Assembly: GCA_964036045.1 (NCBI GenBank)
Contig: OZ038389.1
Span: forward strand, 42,965,119 to 43,029,118
Direction: 5' to 3'
DNA: 64,000 nt
From: Eutreptiella sp. 'Long Island Sound 2002'
Lineage: Eukaryota; Euglenozoa; Euglenophyceae; Eutreptiales; Eutreptiaceae
The translations under genes were made by a program, and so were the position numbers. The notes below the pieces were generated by a model, which ran no database searches, was not told the DNA's origin, and worked only from the letters and a program-made list of their open reading frames with translations. Numbering within the stretch: the stretch's first letter is position 1; each line of letters starts with the position of its first letter. Of this stretch, positions 1 through 10,340 are shown piece by piece.

Positions 1-2
1 CG

Positions 3-707
3 ACACCCACAGCACCCCAGGAGCCCTGCGCGCCACACAACACGACGCGCCTGACCCCCCGGCCAGCGGCGCCGCCATCTAACCCCGCTACCCAGCAAAC
101 CACCACCACGGGGCGCCACGCCAGGCCCCGCCCAGAAGTCACCAAACGAACCGGACGCCCAAGGAAGCCAACGCACACGACAACGAGCACCACTACGCCC
201 AAAGGCGCCGAACCCAGGCCCGCTACCGTGGGCTCCTCTCCACCCTCAGCACGACACACACGTCGCTGGCGTCACTCCTCCGCCGTGCCCCCTCCCACGC
301 CACCGCCCCCCCCCCCCCCCCTCCCGCCGCACGTCCCCACGCCGCCCAGCACCCAACCCCACACACTGCGCCACAGCATCGCCCTAGTCCGGCTCCTCCA
401 CCATCGCGCCACTTGGCACCTCACAGTAGACCGCCGTCCTGTGGTCCCGCTCCCCCCGGCACCGCTCCCGGGGCCGCACCCGGCCCACGTCGTGTTCGCC
501 CCCACGTCGCGGGCCGCGGACATCCTCCCGCTCCTCGCCGCCACCCCTCCCGGGCATCGCATACTGCTTGCCGCCAACCCCTCGGTCCTCAGTGAGGTCC
601 TCATCGGGCACGCCGACGCCATGCACGTGCGCCCGCTGCTGCCCAACCTGCACGCTGCGTACGCCCCCGGAACGCCCGTCGACCCCTCCGTGTGGGACTC
701 CCAGTGA
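3..707 (+). CDS. C-terminal part of an unidentified proline-rich protein (cut by window edge)
   Basis: The frame is open from base 3 to the TGA ending at 707, about 234 residues, so the start lies left of the window. The N-terminal part is rich in Thr, Pro and basic residues and contains GRPRKP near 153-170, which looks like an AT-hook. A proline run encoded by a C homopolymer lies at 302-322. The last 110 residues are less biased, with hydrophobic stretches such as AADILPLLAATPPGHRILLA, and read like a folded domain. I do not recognise the family. GC-rich DNA stays open by chance more easily, so this could be spurious or a retroelement ORF end. Confidence 0.3.
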   Translation, partial: TPTAPQEPCAPHNTTRLTPRPAAPPSNPATQQTTTTGRHARPRPEVTKRTGRPRKPTHTTTSTTTPKGAEPRPATVGSSPPSARHTRRWRHSSAVPPPTPPPPPPPLPPHVPTPPSTQPHTLRHSIALVRLLHHRATWHLTVDRRPVVPLPPAPLPGPHPAHVVFAPTSRAADILPLLAATPPGHRILLAANPSVLSEVLIGHADAMHVRPLLPNLHAAYAPGTPVDPSVWDSQ

Positions 708-1140
708 GGCCACCGGCCACCGGCCGGCCCGCACGCACCACCCCGCACCCGCCTCGGGCGCACGACCCCGTGGACGCCGCTACCCACACGCCCGGCCCCG
801 CGTAACCGCCTAACCGAGCCAGAACCCAAGCACAGATCAAACCCGAGCCACACCCCGAAACCGCTAACCCTTGACTCCTAACCAAGGCCGCCGAGAGAAC
901 AACGTAACCACAGCCCACACCCACAGCCCACACAGCCACCTAACAAGCCAGCTCCAGAAGCAAAGAGACACCTCACCAAACCCACCCTGACCCAAGCCTG
1001 TGTACATCAGGACGTGCGAGCCGCACCCCTGGGGCGCGACCGCCGCCACAGCACCGACGACACACGCCAGAGGACACAACGCTATTGCACCGCCGCACCA
1101 GCTGCCTGTGCCTGTGCCTGCAGTGTACGCGCGCCCCTGT
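708..1140. other. Spacer, nothing recognised
   Basis: GC-rich, C-strand-biased sequence without a convincing ORF, RNA gene or repeat. Confidence 0.5.
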
Positions 1141-1232
1141 TTTACTCTTTTTTGTTTTTCTTTTTTTTTCCAAAAAAAAAAAAAAAAAAAAACAAGGAAA
1201 AAAAAAAACAAGAAAAAAAAAACCGAAAATTA
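1141..1232. repeat. Poly-T / poly-A low-complexity tract
   Basis: A T-rich run (1141-1169) is followed directly by long A runs broken by CAAGG and CAAG. The T and A runs could pair as a hairpin. It may be an old retroelement tail, but no element boundary is visible. Confidence 0.7.
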
Positions 1233-1290
1233 GGGGGGGAGGAAGAGGGACACAACCATCCATGGCACACGAGCACCGCACACAGCACGC

Positions 1291-1468
1291 ACACCGGTGA
1301 ACAGGAGCCCAGTGGCCCAGGACACCGCACATGCAACACAACACACCGAGCGAGTACACCGGTAAACAGGAGGCAGCTGGCCCAGGACACCGCAGACGCA
1401 CCACAGCAAACCGCGCGGGCACATCGGTGAACAGGAACCCAGCGGCCCAGGACACTGCACACACGTAG
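1291..1468. repeat. 65-bp tandem repeat, nearly three copies
   Basis: Copies start at 1291, 1356 and 1421. Each opens with ACACCGGTGAACAGG or a close variant and contains TGGCCCAGGACACCGCA. The third copy is incomplete. Copies differ by a few substitutions. The units are contiguous with no spacers. Confidence 0.8.
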
Positions 1469-2830
1469 GGCGGCCGAGGGACAGGAAAGAACCAATACCC
1501 CATGGGTCGGACGCACTAGGGCGACCCAGCCGACCCACCGGGCCAGTGGCAGGAGCGGTACTCCAAGGCCACTGGTCCGAGCCCGGCCAGGCTGCATCGG
1601 GGACCATGGCAAACGTCACCCGGAGCCATGGAAGCAACCGGTGACAGGCGAGCCGGTACACAGTCCAGGAGGGGGTCACCTGCCAAGCAGAGTGGCCCCG
1701 CAACTCAAGCCACAAGGGTGAGGCGGTCGTACCGTAGACAAGCGGGAGCAATACCCCTTGTGGTGAGAGATACTCCACACGGCTTGGCAGCCCCCCAGAG
1801 CTGCCGCCCAAAGGAGGGGGCATGTGGCCCTACCCATGGACACATGTGGGGACACCCTCCCACCTGGGACACATGGACCGGGTGGCCGCGACAATGCCTT
1901 CCCAAGCACATGCGGGAGCGGCTCAAGAGGCACCTGACATAGGGCAGTGGGAGGGACAGGACGTCCCCTTGGTAAGACCTTCTTCCTGCATTGTCAAAGG
2001 AGGCATCCCGAGCTCCCGAAGATACCTACCTACCTACCTCCTGAACCTCAGTACAAGCAAGCAAGCTTAAGGAACTCCACCCGTTCTCTTAAAGAATGTA
2101 GGGTGGAGCCCCTGGGTAACCTAAACAAGAGTTGTACCGTGCGCACTTCGCGTGGCCTACCCTTTAATGCGTCATATGCATGCACAGATATGCACAGGGT
2201 TCCCGGTTTCTCTCTCTCTTACCTAATCTTACCCAACATAACCAATCATAGCGTGACTCAGCCAGGAGGTGAGCTCCTCCTGGGCTTACCTACCTTACTC
2301 ACCACGCATCATGTGAATGCCGAGGAAAACACGAGCGCAAAACAACCCTACGCGCTTAAACAAACCTAAGGGCGAATTATAAACCACCCTAAACGATTAT
2401 TGCATTGTGTGTCATGCATGCTTTCCTTGTCTTGTTTCCTGCAGAAAGAAGAGAGAGAGTGGCGCACTGCACAGCGCAAAACAAGCCTAAGCGTTTCGAG
2501 CAACCCTACTTTAGCGCTACGGCAACACGAGGACGAGCAAGCGCTTTCTTTTCTTACCTGTGAAGAGAGAACAAGGGTGAATTGAGGTACAGGAAAAGCG
2601 CCACAGCGTGTGAATGCCTCAATTAGGCACATGCATCGCGAGCACAGCGCATATTCTAACCCTACATGCGCGCTGCGCGCTCCATTCGCATCGCATACCT
2701 TTCATTCCTATTTTAACCTGTGCAGAGCAAAGGAGAGGAGCACCCGAACCCCCAACGAACACAGCGTTGACAACCCTAACGTTTTAACGAAACAACCTAC
2801 ACGAACGCAATGCATGCGTGTGAAATGACA
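1469..2830. other. Spacer with telobox-like words
   Basis: No credible gene. Composition changes near 2040 from GC-rich to mixed. CCTA/ACCT units lie at about 2024-2040. The heptamer AACCCTA occurs four times on this strand, at 2344, 2502, 2658 and 2772, among short GC-rich palindromes. Confidence 0.4.
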
Positions 2831-3267
2831 CTGGCATACCTGAGAGGTGGGTTGTCCACCTGCTCTGTGGTGTGGGTTGATTTTGGATACTTTTGCCTAA
2901 AGTTTATAAACATTTTGATGCAACTGTGCAAAAATTCCCTTTAGAACTTTAAAAACTACGGCTCATACCTTCTTTTTCAAGAGCCGTTTACGCTTGCGCA
3001 ACCCTGTTTTTGAAGTCCGCTTCTGTTCCTCTTGTCTGCGACTTTAAGTTTTGGTGTAAAAATGACGATTTCTCGCGTGATTTCGTCAATTTTTAGCGAT
3101 TTGACTTCTTAAATCGCTACACCTTTTGCTGAACCACAGGATTAACTCCCTGTTGGTTTCATTTTCTCTTTTCTTCAGCTCCTGGAGATTTCTGTCCTCC
3201 ATTTGGAGTATTGTTCCGCCCTGGCCCTTGGTCAGGACGTTTCCGAAAGTGCTGTTTATGCAGCGAT

Positions 3268-3356
3268 GGCCATCCGCATTAGAGCATTCGACTGTACCCT
3301 AGTGGGCAAGCATATGTGCTCTAGGGAGGGAGTCCTGGGTTCAAACCCCACTACCC
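3268..3356 (+). other. tRNA-like (SINE-head-like) sequence
   Basis: It contains TAGAGCATTCGACTGTA, which resembles a tRNA D-arm plus anticodon region. Downstream is a B-box/T-arm (TGGG-TTCAAAC-CCCA) near 3335-3350. No matching acceptor stem is visible, so it is probably a tRNA-derived repeat rather than a working tRNA gene. Confidence 0.4.
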
Positions 3357-4215
3357 CCAAATGTTTTCCAAAATTTTTCGTCGCACGCTGGCGAATTTTG
3401 AGGAATGCCCCATCAAAGGGACATCATTCACGGTACATTACACTGTTTTTCGAGGGTACCTACAGTGTGATAGGCTTCTATGAACTGATGAGAGTGTTTT
3501 TGGTAGGTTTAATGCATTTTCTGAGGTAATTTTGGGAATATTTGAGCCTTTTTCCTTGGTCCTACTAGCTTGATCAACTAGTACTCCAGGGGGGAGTAAG
3601 AAGAAGTCACTGCCATGTCTCTCTTGGAGGGCTTGATCGAGGCCAAGCCCCCCTTAAGACCCTTTTGTTGATGCTAAGACTACCTTAAGTATTTTTATCA
3701 CTCTTTTGAAGCTTTTAGTACACTTTCTCAAAGTAACTAGGGTTATGACCCTAGCCCCCCATGAAGTTCACCCCTACCACTGAACTGAGCGGAGGTATCT
3801 TCCTTCATGGAGGATATACCGAAATAAAATAGGCATTTCATGCTTTAGGCCTTGGAGGTTAAGCCTAGTGGTCTCCCACCCCAGGACCCCTATACTCAAT
3901 TGATTCTACCACTTATTGTGGTTCTACTTTTTAACTGTTTCTCATTTCAGTTGCTTGGCCAACTCATAATCTGTGCCTGGCCTGAATCTTTTGCCCCATA
4001 TTCTTAACCAACTCCATTTCATCCAAAAGAGTGCACATGAAGTGCTTGATGCTAACTTGGAGGCTAGAGTCAGGCCAGTTTTCACATAAAATCTTTTGTT
4101 TTATCCATTTGTGATTTAATCTTTGTATTTATTCCTGCTTTGTCTATCTGCAGCCCTTCTGTGTTACACTGGACTTCAAACTATTCATTGATTCGATCCA
4201 CATCCTGTTCTTGCT
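3357..4215. other. Spacer, nothing certain
   Basis: AT-richer sequence without a convincing gene. It may include the decayed 3' end of the G3 element, but I could not match it to the G3 5' LTR near 46.3 kb. A near-palindrome (ACTAGCTTGATCAACTAGT) lies at about 3567-3585. Confidence 0.4.
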
Positions 4216-5407
4216 TTACTTGCTACTTTGGTTTTGGGATTTCACCATCGAAAACCTGCAGGATTTCATCAAAATCTGTAGGGCACTAATCAAGGCACCA
4301 ATCATTTTTCTGCCCGTGTTTGAGGTAAATCTGATGTCTCTGTCACTGTGTATCCGTTTCGGCATTCCGTAAGCTTGTATCCAACCTTCGAACACCTCTT
4401 TCAAAACGGTTTCTCCATCGCATCTCTTCGTGAGTGGAAACACACGTGTGAATCTACTCAATCCACAGGTCACGAGCAGAGCAAAGTCATGCCCTGAGTA
4501 CTTGGGCATCTCCGTGAAGTCCAAGTACAGCACGCTGTTCGCCATCCTCGGCATAGGCAAGCACGCTGTTAGACCTTGCTCCGCGCTTGTACTTTGCTTG
4601 GCCTTCGTGCATGGGCATTCCGCGCAAACTTCTCTTAAGACTTCGTTTAGTCGCTCTTGACTAAGAATGGTGCAGAAGTGCTTCTCGAAAAACCAACGCG
4701 TTCTTTCTACTCCAGAATGTCCATTCGTCTTGTGTGCCCATCGACCCATCGACTTCATGTGTGTTGACGGCACGCATATCACTTCTTCTCTGTACAGGTG
4801 GCTCGCCGTACGCGCCCATTGGACTCCTCCATCATCCACAAAGCTTCGTCCTTCCTTCAACATCCTCAGGATGGGAAACTCGGGAAGCAGGTCTGTCACC
4901 TTCCAGTCCGTAGATCTCGAAGGTGTAACCTTTGCGAAGAGGTCCAACTGCACTTCCATCTTAGCGAATGCCTCGTTCGCGAGCTCTTCCGTGTCTCGTC
5001 CCAGCAAGTCGTTGAACGAACCTCGTGACAGGTAGTCGCACAATTCATTCTTCACGCCGGGGATGCGGAAGGTCGCCAGTCAAAGTTGTGATAAAAAGGT
5101 CCACCATCTCCAAATCTTTTTTTGCTCGGGCGGTGGCTTGTGTAGGAACGCTGGCGCCGGTTCTTGATCACACAACCACGTCACAGGGGTTGACCCCACG
5201 ATGCGGGTCTGGCTGGCCAGCGACAGAACTCCGCTCATGATCTCCTGCTCCTAGGTCGGGTAGTTCTTCCGGGTGTCATTCCAATTCCAGTTCCAATGGC
5301 CCAGCGGGACCAAACGCCACTTGTCTTCGTTGTACTCATGTCGTAGCGTTCCGTCTCTGTTTACGCCAAGCGTCCTGAGCTTTTGGTCCACTTCTTTGCA
5401 CAAACCC
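4216..5407 (-). pseudogene. G3 pol 3' part: RNase H second half and integrase
   Basis: Reading down from 5407, the RNase H segment includes LGVNRDGTL, LVPLGHWNW and VTWLCDQEPAPAF, then WWTFLSQL followed by an in-frame stop. The integrase ORF follows (5055 to 4216). Its zinc-binding region has H-x4-H (HKTNGHSG) and C-x2-C-type spacing (CAECPC). The core shows two acidic residues, in LYLDFTEMP and IHSDRDIRFTS. The third acidic residue and the C-terminus are missing because the frame leaves integrase similarity near 4250. A frameshift or stop separates the RNase H part from the integrase ORF. Confidence 0.8.
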
Positions 5408-5957
5408 TCTAAGCTATTCCCTTTGAGAAAGCTCTGCGGAGCCTGGCCGGAGGGCTCAGGGCCGGCATGGGGAAAGGGAACGGAGGGCAGGTATCCCTTC
5501 TGTGCGTCCCGGCGGTATGGAGGGGTCGGTGCTGAGGTCTTGCCCTTGGGGTCCATGAGGTACAAGCAGGACAGTGAAGACAATGAAGATGAAGATATGA
5601 ACTTGCAAACAATCCCAGTCTACAAGAAAATGTAGGCGGATAATATGATACATATAATTCCGGATAATTCCTCCTGTATAATTTATAAAAAATCCGATTG
5701 TGAAAAAATATTTGGCTGATTTGATTTACGCACGCGCGCCGGCGATTCCAACAAATCATTGCAACGCGACCATCTCAGCCGCAACGGACACCAGAATTGA
5801 ATCCGGCGTGTCCATAATATACAGGAACTGTTGGAGTAAAAATTTGGGAGCCCCCCAATTTGTAAATGTACGGAAATGAGCTGAATCTGGCTGAATGGGG
5901 GTGCATTGACCTGAATTGACCTCAGATCTGCGCGGATTGAGGGTAGCCGCACTTACA
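5408..5957 (-). repeat. G1m 3' LTR
   Basis: 550 bp, aligned end to end with 40368-40918. I count roughly 22-25 differences including small indels, about 4%. On the minus strand it starts TGTAAGTG and ends CTTAGA, not the canonical CA. It contains a second copy of the gag start (ATG at 5556), which runs into G3 sequence. Confidence 0.9.
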
Positions 5958-5988
5958 CTCCCCCTCTACGAACACACTGGGGTGTGTT
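5958..5988 (-). promoter_or_regulatory. G1m polypurine tract and adjacent hairpin
   Basis: Read on the minus strand, AGAGGGGGAG directly precedes the 3' LTR and is the expected primer for plus-strand synthesis. Just upstream, AACACAC-TGGG-GTGTGTT (5971-5988) is a perfect 7-bp inverted repeat with a 4-nt loop. G1p has the same arrangement. Confidence 0.75.
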
Positions 5989-7920
5989 ACTGGGTCAAAG
6001 AAGGCGTGAGTGTGGCGAAAAGCCGAAAAACGCGCCTCTTAGCAGCAAAATCTGTCCAGATCTGCTCACAATCCAATGGATTGAGACTGAATCAGGGTAA
6101 ATGACACTAGAATGTACAAGAATGAGACATGTAAAACAACCAAAGGAAACAAAATCAGGTCAAAAGACACGTAAACGTATCTCGAAAGGATACCAAACCG
6201 TGTCCTGGTCCAGAATTAGGAGCAATTCAGCAAAATCAGGCAAAATTACACATTAAATGTAGGGGGATCGGAGACAAATGACCTGCTCAAAGCAACTTGT
6301 ACTCTCGCAGGCACGCTATGGTGTCCTCCACGTACTCTACATCATGTTGTTCCCGCTTTTATCTTTTCGAACCGTTCAGCATGTGCTTCAGATGGCCAAA
6401 ATGTACTCGGGATTGGCAGGGATTAAGACAATTGACACTGAATTGGGCTTGGATTAAGGAGTCAAATCACACACAGAGAGCAATCGTTAACAGAGATAGT
6501 ATATATTCACTACAAGGTGTCCTGCCTAGGTCCACGGCAGGGCAATTGGACGAAGCCGTCACTAGATCCTACAGAAATCCAACAAACTGACACCACAATG
6601 TCCTGGAATGCAGGAATGTACAGGATTAAGGCTGGAATCAGCTGAAATCAGCAGTAAAGAGGAAACGGAGAGTGGGCAAACGAGCACTAGAGCAGTAAAC
6701 AACAGTCAGTTCACCTTGGGTAGGCGAGTTTTTATCTCACAAGGCGAGCATCTAACAGATTCTAAGAAAATATTGACATGATGAATCATTCATGATGATG
6801 GACATGCTGACCTTAAATCCTGCAGCTAAACCATAACAGACCCCACCGGAGGTTCACTGACGGCGATAGCCTGCGGGCCACAAGCTGCAACACACCGTAT
6901 ATAGCCGTATTTACACTGGCGGTGGTGTTCTCAAAGGATAAGTAGGTCAATCTCTTGCTTTCAGACCACAATCTGAATAATTCCACTGATTTAGAACCTG
7001 AATTCGCAAATGAGGCTCACTTTTCTGACGAAGCAATTTTCGCCTGTGCCACCAGACTCCAGAAGTGTCTGCCTGAAGTCCGTAGAAGCCATATATAAAG
7101 GTCCTTAAGAGAACTGACGTCGCGGTTTAGCAAAATGGTAGAAACAAGTCAGTAGAATGCTCTCAAATCAAGACAAAATTGGAGGAATCTCCACAGATGA
7201 AGCTGGAATGAAGTCTACTGGCAGCAGAATGAAGCTCAAAACTAAGTTTCTGGTTGTGTTCGGAACACTACCAGACTACAGGGGGTTCCTGTGGGGAGTA
7301 AGCGGCTGCGCAGCCTGAGATTTATCTACATTACATCATCTGCTGGTGGTAGAAATTCAGGAATTCCAGTTCCACAGTTCAGATTACCCCTAGTCTGTCC
7401 TTGTGGAAGCGTGGCGCTGACATTCCCACACATTACAGCACTACACCGGACGTACCAGTTGCGTTCTTACGCTCCAGTAAATAACCGGAGGGGCACCACG
7501 CAAAATCTGAAAGAATGAGGGGCGAATGATCAAAATCCCCTCACTCATGACACTCCAAAACAAGTGCTCTCCGCTCCTGGTCTAGCGGATTGAGCACGCA
7601 GCTGCAGCTTCGAAGGAGCCAGCTCGGTCCCCTTTGGAAGAAGGGGAAAATAAGAAAAAGACGAGGCAGCGGCCCTGGGCCGGCGCCATCGCCGAGGAGC
7701 TGCTACCCGCGACGCCCTGCGACGCCGGAGGTCACGATATACGGGCACGGCGCCCGTGGAGGTGGTCTGGCTGAGGCCCGACCGCGCCACGAAGTCACGG
7801 CCATCTTTTACGAGGCACTTTTTTCCCTCCGCAGCCAATGCCTGGGACCGCAGGCGTAACCACTCAGGAGAGGGTGTTCAAGAGCTAGATAGGCCATGCC
7901 GGAGATATTGGTGGAGTGAG
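5989..7920 (-). other. G1m 3' untranslated internal region
   Basis: No credible gene. This corresponds to the untranslated stretch downstream of pol in G1p. Both contain CATGATG-rich words (about 6780 here, about 33645 in G1p). A weak A-box-like TGGTCTAGCGG lies near 7577. Confidence 0.6.
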
Positions 7921-7994
7921 CATCTATAGGGGTTCGAACCTACGACCCCTAGCTCATGAGGTGGCATGCCTATCCACTATACTGACGAAGGTCC
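7921..7994 (-). other. tRNA-derived SINE-like segment 1
   Basis: On the minus strand it starts with TTCGTCAGTATAGTGG, which closely resembles the 5' half of tRNA-Asp/Glu-type genes. It ends with GTCGTAGGTTCGAACCCC, a B box. No good acceptor stem is present. Confidence 0.55.
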
Positions 7995-8241
7995 TTGCTA
8001 CAATCCGGTGTTCGGCGGTACAAAACCGTCTTAGGCTGACCGCTCGGTACATGTACATGACGGAATAATGTAAATAAAACCTGAATGAACTCTGCCGTCC
8101 TGAGACGCAAACAAATATGTAAAACCACCTGTACCTGCCTCCAAGGGACAGCCCCATGGCGCTGATGCAGCCCCGGCTGCAGGCGATCGATGGGCGGGCA
8201 GGTGCCACACGCAATGGACATGCCTGGGACGAAGTGGCAGA

Positions 8242-8316
8242 TGGACCCTACTGGGGTTCGAACCAACGACCCCGGCCCGTTGACGAAGGCATTTACCAAC
8301 TAGAGTAGCACCGGCC
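8242..8316 (-). other. tRNA-derived SINE-like segment 2
   Basis: The minus strand shows ACTCTAGTTGGTAAATGC (A-box region) and then GGGGTCGTTGGTTCGAACCC (B-box region). It shares the GTCGT-GGTTCGA core with segments 1 and 3. Confidence 0.55.
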
Positions 8317-8565
8317 ATGCCAGTATCGCACAGTCAAAATTTAACAACCGGCTTCAGATTTACCGGAGATCAGGCATCAGGCATTCGTAGATGCTCTGTG
8401 CTTCCCTCGGGAGAAAGTGGAGTTCGCGGAGTACGTCAGGTACATCAAGAATGGGATCTATGTGACAAGTGACCGTGCCCGAAGGGAACAGTGTTGATGA
8501 TATGACAACCACTTGAATCCCTCCACTGACGAAGCCGCAGGGTTGAGAGTGCACGTCTATCAACC

Positions 8566-8640
8566 GGCCGTTTCGGGTCTCGAACCTACGACCACGGGCC
8601 AGGAACCAAGTGCACTGCCCAACTTGACTGACGAGCTGTA
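8566..8640 (-). other. tRNA-derived SINE-like segment 3
   Basis: The minus strand shows GTCAAGTTGGGCAGTGC (A-box-like) and GTGGTCGTAGGTTCGAGACC (B-box-like), in the same orientation as its neighbours. Confidence 0.5.
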
Positions 8641-8730
8641 TGCTGATAAATGGCAAACGAAGTTCAAACCTCTCATCGGTTACCGGATTGGTACATGAAA
8701 CCTCCAACTTCTAGTAATCAGCTCAGATCT

Positions 8731-8795
8731 TTGCCTGTCCGGCTCGAACTGGACTTTTAAGGGCCAGGACAGTTAGTGCACCTTCGCCGGCATTA
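8731..8795 (-). other. tRNA-derived SINE-like segment 4 (weak)
   Basis: The minus strand has GTCCAGTTCGAGCCGGAC, a T-arm-like hairpin with the B-box core. The upstream A-box region is poor. Confidence 0.35.
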
Positions 8796-8916
8796 CATGG
8801 CGGCTTCAGTCGCAAAAGTCCAATGTAGGCTGATTTTCTCACTCATGTGGCCAAGGTCATCCGTTCACCAGTAACACCTCAGAATTAAACCTGAAAAATA
8901 CGCAAAAACCTGTCTC

Positions 8917-8975
8917 GAGACTACAACACACCTGGTGTACTGTGTAGCCCCACAGTCAAACCGAAGGGGACGTAA
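8917..8975. repeat. Left copy of the 59-bp direct repeat flanking the LINE
   Basis: Matches 21466-21524 with 3 mismatches in 59 positions. Both copies encode the G1m pol end on the minus strand (residues like CRATQYTRCVVVS), so this is duplicated target DNA. G1m sequence continues to the left. Confidence 0.85.
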
Positions 8976-8990
8976 GTAAGTAAGTAAGTA
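8972..8990 (-). repeat. Tetranucleotide tail of the LINE
   Basis: GTAA/AGTA units, which are TTAC units on the element strand, sit where the LINE 3' end meets the target. Short simple-repeat tails are typical of several LINE clades that lack poly-A. Confidence 0.75.
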
Positions 8991-9789
8991 AGGGCGGCCG
9001 CGTCGGCAGCCTCATCTGACTCCTCCTTGTTTGTTTTACATGGTGGCCGCCTCTGGCGGGAAGGAGTGCTCTCCACCATCAGTGTCCTCTGGCGACCCCT
9101 GTCTCACCTCACGGCCGAGAACTTCAACCAGGTTCCCTTGGGGCATGACCGGTGGTAGGCTCCCTTCAGTCGCTGCCCTCACGGTTTCAGCTCCTTCCGG
9201 TCACCCTTTGAAGGTTCCCCCGGCCTTCCCCCCCTAGCACAGCCTATTGGGCGCCTGCAGGCGGGTTTCCCGTGGATAGCCCTCGCCGACAGCGGAGCAT
9301 TTCTCTCTGTCAACCACATTCCACCTCTCCCCATCCCTCACGGGCTGGAGTACCCACTCGGCTCCCGGATGCACTTGGTTGTCATCCATCCACGGCTGGA
9401 GGCCAGGGGGCGACCCTTTCCACGTTCCCCCTGGTCCCGCTCACGCGTGAACCTACGTGTACTCAGGCCATTGACCCGGGGATCTCAAGGTCAACCCTCA
9501 CCCCTGCGGACACCTCACGGCCGTCCCGGAGTTCAGGGCATTTTCCCGACTTCCCGTGGCCAGGTTCCCCATGGTTGGCCCATGGTTCACCACTCCATGG
9601 CGACTGGTTTCCCAATCCCACGGGGCTGTTGCTTGGCGCTTTCGGCCTCCCTGCCCTTCCCATGTCCCATTCCCCTTTGCCTCATCCCGGCACCGGCCCG
9701 TTCCCAGCGTCCCATGGACTCCCTACCCCTTCGGGCCGTTGTGCGGCCCTAGCCACACGCCCTTCCCCGCCCCGTCCCCTTGTCCCTGC

Positions 9790-10340
9790 ATCCCGTGTTT
9801 ATACCCCACCGGGTCGCCTGCTACCCTGTGGCGCTGGCCCACTGGGGCCTCTTCAATCCGGGGACCGTTTCGTGCGCCTAGCACGGGTCGCTCCCTTCCC
9901 GCCGCCGTCCCTTTCCCCTGTGCCGCAGCCCTGGCCTAATCCCCTGGGCTGTCTTGCGGCCCCATCCCATCCCTCATCCCGTGTTTATACCTCACCGGGC
10001 CGCCAGCAACCCCGTGGCGCGGGCCCACTGGATCCTCATCCATCCGGAGACCGTTTCGTGCGCCTAGCACGGGTCGCTCCCTTCCCGCCCCCTTCCCCCG
10101 TGCCGCGGCCCCGGCCTATTCCCCTGGGTTGTCGTGCGGCCCCATCCCATCCCTCTTCCCGTGCTTATACCCCACCGGGCCGCCAGCTACCCTGTGGCGC
10201 GGGCCCACTGGATCCTCATCCATCCGGGGACCGTTTTGTGCGCCTAGCACGGGTCGCTCCCCTCCCGCCCCCGCCCCTCTCTCCTGTGCCGTCTCTCTAG
10301 CTGTCCTAGTCGACTGGGGCCGTCGCGTGGCCCTAGCCAC
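9790..10340. repeat. About 180-bp tandem repeat in the LINE 3' region, three copies
   Basis: Copies start near 9791, 9977 and 10157 (spacing 186 and 180). Each opens with TCCCGTGTTTATACC or a variant and contains CGTGCGCCTAGCACGGGTCG. The last copy diverges at its end. The proline-rich plus-strand frame running through here is a by-product of composition. Confidence 0.85.

Noticed and set aside
228-707. Start of the left-edge ORF at 228
   Set aside because: The frame is open back to base 3 and 228 is a GTG, so the real start is outside the window.
1291-1468. CRISPR-like array
   Set aside because: Units are contiguous 65-bp tandem copies without unique spacers, in a eukaryotic context.
7921-8316. 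Functional tRNA genes
   Set aside because: A and B boxes are present, but acceptor stems do not pair and anticodon stems are poor.
8972-8990. GTAA repeat as an ordinary microsatellite
   Set aside because: Its position exactly at the LINE/target junction makes a LINE 3' tail the better reading.
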